13,671 nucleotides of DNA from 12-FULL-44-12b sp964348525 (lineage in GTDB: Bacteria > Patescibacteriota > Minisyncoccia > Phycocordibacterales > Zambryskibacteraceae): the NCBI GenBank assembly GCA_964348525.1, contig CAYGCY010000010.1:1-13671 (forward strand). The letters run 5' to 3'. Both the position numbers and the translations under genes were made by a program. The first letter of the stretch is position 1, and each line of letters starts with the position of its first letter. The notes beneath the pieces were generated by a model. It made no database searches, was not told where the DNA came from, and saw nothing but the letters and a program-made list of their open reading frames with translations. Shown piece after piece: positions 10,680 through 13,671 of this stretch.

Positions 10680-12719
10680 ATGAAATCTATAGACTTGTCT
10701 AAATTAATAAAGTCCACAGGTAAATATGATTTAACAATTTTTTCTAGTGCAAGTATAGATAGGGTTGAAAAGAGCGTATTTGAGAAAGGGGGTAAATATT
10801 TTCTCAAATGCTTAAAGCGAGATAAAGACATTCAGGTAAAACCTGAAGAAATAGTTAGGCAATTAATGCTGGATAAACTTATTAATGAATATCAATATCC
10901 AGTTGGATTACTTGATGTTGAATATACAGTCAATTTTGGTAGAGAGAAAAAATTTGCAGACATAGTAATTTTTAATAAAAAAGATAAGACAAGCATTTAT
11001 TGTGTTTTAGAAATTAAAAAACACACAGCTAAAGATGGAAAGGATCAGTTAAAAAGCTATACAAATGCAACGGGTGCACCATTAGCCGTTTGGACCAATG
11101 GAGTAGAAATTAATTATTATGAAAGATTAGACCCAAATTACTTTGAACCCTTACTCGATATACCAAAAGCAAACGAAACGATAGATGATGTAAAAAATGA
11201 AATCTTTACATACCTAGAGTTAATGCAAAAAGATAGACTTCTTGAGGAAAGAAAATCTTTGAAATCTTTAATTCAAGAAATGGAAGATGAGGTTTTGGCT
11301 AATGCTGGCGTCGATGTGTTTGAGGAAGTTTTCAAACTTATTTTCACGAAACTCTATGATGAAATGGAAAGCTCGGATGACCGTGTGGATATAGAGAATC
11401 AATTTAAACGACTTAAAAATTCTAACTCGGAACTTAAAGACAAAGAAATTTTATCCAAAATTTCTAATGATGGATTTAGGAAACTTGAGTTCCGAAGCCG
11501 TGGGGATGCCCACCATACGAAAGAGGTTATTAATGACCTTTACCAAAAAGCTAAAGAAAAATGGCAAGGAATTTTTGAAAAGGGTGAACCTCTCCGCATC
11601 ACGGACGAAAACCATTTACAGATTTGTGTTGGGTTTTTACAAAATGTAAAACTCTTCAATTCCAATCTACAAGTTGTAGATGAAGCATTTGAATATTTAG
11701 TTAATAAGTCGGCAAAAGGTGAAAAAGGACAGTATTTTACGCCAAGAAATGTAATTGATATGTGCGTGTACATGATGAACCCACAACCGAATGAGTACAT
11801 GATAGATACAGCATGTGGGAGCTGTGGGTTCACAGTACATACATTATTTAATGTTTGGAAAAAACTTGTTAATCAAGGCAAGGCACAATTTGCTAATTTC
11901 TCAAATCAAAAACTAACGAATGAGCAAAAAGATTTTGTTAATCATGTTTTTGGGATAGATTTTGATGAAAAATCAGTCCGTGTTGCTCGTACTTTAAATA
12001 TGATTGCAGGAGATGGGAGAACAAATGTATTACATTTAAATACACTGGATTATTCTCGTTGGGAGGAAAAATTAAAAGACAGCTCTTGGAGCAAGACATA
12101 TCTAGAGGGATTTTATCGTTTATTAGATTTAGCAAGGGACAGAAAAAACCCAAAAGAATTTAATTTTGATATTGTGATGGCAAATCCACCTTTTGCCGGA
12201 GATATTAAGGATAGTCGATTAATTGCAAATTATGAAGTTGCATTCAACAAAGACAAGAAAGTAAATAAAGTTTCTCGTGATGTTTTGTTTATTGAAAGGA
12301 ATTTAGATTTTCTTAAGCCTGGAGGCAGAATGGCAATTGTTTTACCGCAAGGCAGATTTAATAACACAAGTGATGAAAGAATTAGAGAATATGTTATGAG
12401 CAGAGCAAGATTAATAGCGGTAGTTGGACTTGATGGAAACACATTTAAACCCCATACAGGGACAAAAACAAGTGTGCTTTTTGTTCAAAAATGGGATGAA
12501 AAGATAAATCCAAAAGTTGAAGATTACCCAGTTTTTATGGCTGTTTCAGAAAATTCAGGTAAAGACAATTCTGGGGAAGAAGTGTATGAAAAAGATGAAA
12601 ACGGAGACAATAAATTAGATGAGCACAATCACCTTATACAAAAACATGATCTTGACGATATTGCCTTCGCTTTTGAGAAATGGGCAAAAGAGAACAAGTT
12701 GAGTTTTTGGAGTGTCTAA
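10680..12719 (+). CDS. Fused restriction nuclease / N6-adenine methyltransferase (HsdR_N-HsdM, BcgI-like RM subunit)
   Basis: One 679-residue polypeptide combines DNA cleavage and methylation. Residues about 50-150 are an HsdR_N-type PD-(D/E)XK domain: PEEIVRQLML (E56/E57), FADIVIF (D94) and LEIKK (E111, K113), then QLKSYTNATGAPLAVWTNG. Residues about 205-330 match the HsdM helical N-terminus. The methyltransferase core follows with GQYFTPR (350-356), motif I DTACGSCGF (376-384, where the usual GSGG is GSCG) and motif IV NPPF (502-505), then KPGGRMAIVLPQG. There is no helicase or Walker motif, so this is not type I HsdR. A nuclease-methylase chain with a separate specificity subunit matches the BcgI (type IIB) organisation. 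It lies 16 nt before the HEPN gene, with hsdS next. Strongly AT-rich; likely horizontally acquired. Confidence 0.92.
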   Translation: MKSIDLSKLIKSTGKYDLTIFSSASIDRVEKSVFEKGGKYFLKCLKRDKDIQVKPEEIVRQLMLDKLINEYQYPVGLLDVEYTVNFGREKKFADIVIFNKKDKTSIYCVLEIKKHTAKDGKDQLKSYTNATGAPLAVWTNGVEINYYERLDPNYFEPLLDIPKANETIDDVKNEIFTYLELMQKDRLLEERKSLKSLIQEMEDEVLANAGVDVFEEVFKLIFTKLYDEMESSDDRVDIENQFKRLKNSNSELKDKEILSKISNDGFRKLEFRSRGDAHHTKEVINDLYQKAKEKWQGIFEKGEPLRITDENHLQICVGFLQNVKLFNSNLQVVDEAFEYLVNKSAKGEKGQYFTPRNVIDMCVYMMNPQPNEYMIDTACGSCGFTVHTLFNVWKKLVNQGKAQFANFSNQKLTNEQKDFVNHVFGIDFDEKSVRVARTLNMIAGDGRTNVLHLNTLDYSRWEEKLKDSSWSKTYLEGFYRLLDLARDRKNPKEFNFDIVMANPPFAGDIKDSRLIANYEVAFNKDKKVNKVSRDVLFIERNLDFLKPGGRMAIVLPQGRFNNTSDERIREYVMSRARLIAVVGLDGNTFKPHTGTKTSVLFVQKWDEKINPKVEDYPVFMAVSENSGKDNSGEEVYEKDENGDNKLDEHNHLIQKHDLDDIAFAFEKWAKENKLSFWSV

Positions 12720-12735
12720 TTTATAAAGTTTTTAT

Positions 12736-13596
12736 ATGGCTCAGTATAAAAAATTATTTGATAAATCAGAAATTGAATATATCACTCCATTTTTGAAATT
12801 ATGGATGTCTTTTAATAATTGGTATAAAACCGATCTTCCCACCACAAGAACAGATAGAGAAGCTATAAATGAATATAAAAATAGCGGAAATATAAAAACT
12901 GAATTTTTAAGGTTACTACAAGGGAGATCAAATACTGACGAAAAATTTCAAGATGCCCTAGCTTCTTTTGTAAAAAATGTGACTGAATGCACTTATAATA
13001 ATTTTAAATATCCAGAAGATTTATTTACAAGAAACCCTAGCGATAGGGTTATTCAAAGCAGGTCCTTAGTATTTATTTCCTCTCATTCAAAAGAGTTTTA
13101 TTTTTCTTCCGGAGATGAAAATAGATTATTTGAAAATACTTTAGAGATGATTTATCAAATCAGGTGCAAACTTGTTCATGGGGACTTTGACATTGAAGAC
13201 CAATTGTTTATAGATTTTGTTGAAAAATCTTATCGCATTTTTTATCCAATAATGAGCAAGATTTTTGAAAATCAGGCAGATGGAGAGTTTTACATCAGGA
13301 GTATTGCAAACAATGTCGATGCTCAAGGTATCTTTGATGAAGGTAAAATGTACATTCTTCCTAATTCTAAGGTAAGAAAAGACGCGGTTCCTTCTTATGG
13401 TAACACAAGTGAAAGATTGTCTATTTTGAATCAAAAGGCTAACGAAGAAGCAGATTTTTATATAATTAGAGAAAGAATTGAGTTTTCAAGTCCGAGCGCT
13501 GCATCTTCTTTTTGCCTAGGTAGTAGTTCTAATGGTTGGGATGTTTGGAAAACAAAGTCAGGTAAAGCCATGAACCAAATTTTAAGACAAAATTGA
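12736..13596 (+). CDS. HEPN-like plus DUF4357 protein embedded in the restriction-modification operon
   Basis: 286 residues. The N-terminal region (about 1-185) is helical. At 137-150 it reads EMIYQIRCKLVHGD, an R-x4-H motif (R143, H148) like the catalytic motif of HEPN ribonucleases, preceded by EFYFSSGDENRLFENT. Residues about 186-284 resemble DUF4357: a beta-rich stretch (GKMYILPNSKVRKDAVPS), then IEFSSPSAASSFCLGSSSNGWDVWKTKSGK. DUF4357 is known from the C-termini of restriction-related and GIY-YIG proteins and is thought to bind DNA (recalled knowledge). It starts 16 nt after the RM gene and ends 1 nt before hsdS, so it belongs to the operon. It could be an RNase effector, an antirestriction-triggered toxin or a structural partner; HEPN folds are not always catalytic. 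Confidence 0.75.
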   Translation: MAQYKKLFDKSEIEYITPFLKLWMSFNNWYKTDLPTTRTDREAINEYKNSGNIKTEFLRLLQGRSNTDEKFQDALASFVKNVTECTYNNFKYPEDLFTRNPSDRVIQSRSLVFISSHSKEFYFSSGDENRLFENTLEMIYQIRCKLVHGDFDIEDQLFIDFVEKSYRIFYPIMSKIFENQADGEFYIRSIANNVDAQGIFDEGKMYILPNSKVRKDAVPSYGNTSERLSILNQKANEEADFYIIRERIEFSSPSAASSFCLGSSSNGWDVWKTKSGKAMNQILRQN

Positions 13597-13597
13597 T

Positions 13598-13671
13598 ATG
13601 TCACAAATAAGCTACATAAAATATACAGATGTTCTTGAAGCTCGCAGATATGATGCGGAGTATTTTAAGCC
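13598..13671 (+). CDS. hsdS: HsdS-type DNA specificity subunit, N-terminal fragment
   Basis: ATG at 13598, 1 nt after the preceding TGA, opens a frame running off the window. The visible 24 residues read MSQISYIKYTDVLEARRYDA followed by EYFKP. An R-[YW]-DAEYFKP segment near the N-terminus is characteristic of the first target recognition domain of type I specificity subunits and the S subunits of related systems. HsdS recognises the target DNA sequence and tethers the methylase and nuclease subunits. Its place directly after the RM and HEPN genes fits. Tight spacing suggests translational coupling. Confidence 0.82.
   Translation, partial: MSQISYIKYTDVLEARRYDAEYFK

Noticed and set aside
1..13671. 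CRISPR array or integron attC cluster
   Set aside because: No regularly spaced direct repeats were found; the hairpins near 9724-9900 lack paired attC core sites and an integrase.

Overview
The window looks like a chromosomal segment of a Candidate Phyla Radiation (Patescibacteria, probably Parcubacteria-like) bacterium. This is inferred from AT-rich housekeeping genes with frequent AUA codons and mostly no Shine-Dalgarno sequence, several apparently leaderless mRNAs, a tRNA-Ile with a UAU anticodon, a membrane-anchored cohesin-type surface protein and several short hypotheticals. No rRNA or marker phylogeny is available here, so the assignment is tentative.

Layout. 1-101: tail of a membrane protein (possibly an EamA-type transporter) and a shared hairpin terminator. 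139-785: a two-gene minus-strand operon of unknown function with its own promoter and ribosome binding site. 791-1618 (minus): smpB followed 9 nt later by the tmRNA gene ssrA, the trans-translation ribosome rescue pair; the tmRNA tag is long and ends in AKA rather than LAA. 1669-4522 (plus): ftsH, broken only by a 10-N assembly gap, then an unrecognised 291-aa gene. 4589-5119 (minus): two paralogous DUF378 small membrane proteins, each with its own terminator. 5236-5309: tRNA-Ile(UAU). 5341-5466: an unexplained stretch that folds on paper as a three-way junction. 5478-7649 (minus): recG, carrying an in-frame GC-rich palindrome. 7689-7749: a long-stem hairpin whose architecture recurs at 10529-10604. 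7770-9479: a secreted, membrane-anchored cohesin/Ig-like protein, followed by a 26-bp-stem terminator. 9634-9723 (minus): tRNA-Ser(GCU), followed upstream by a roughly 390-nt hairpin-rich stretch containing tRNA-Ser fragments. 10117-10476: a GC-richer small gene with a sigma70-like promoter, ribosome binding site and strong terminator.

10680-13671 is an AT-rich defence operon cut by the window end. A nuclease-methyltransferase fusion (HsdR_N-type PD-(D/E)XK joined to HsdM, with no helicase) is followed by a HEPN plus DUF4357 protein and then the start of an HsdS specificity subunit 1 nt later. The nuclease-methyltransferase polypeptide with a separate S subunit resembles the BcgI-type (type IIB) arrangement. 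A putative HEPN ribonuclease between RM and S recalls the embedding of the PrrC anticodon nuclease in a type I hsd locus. This operon is the best candidate for an undescribed system here. The other strong leads are the recurring hairpin family, the three-way-junction element, the palindrome inside recG and the unusual tmRNA tag.
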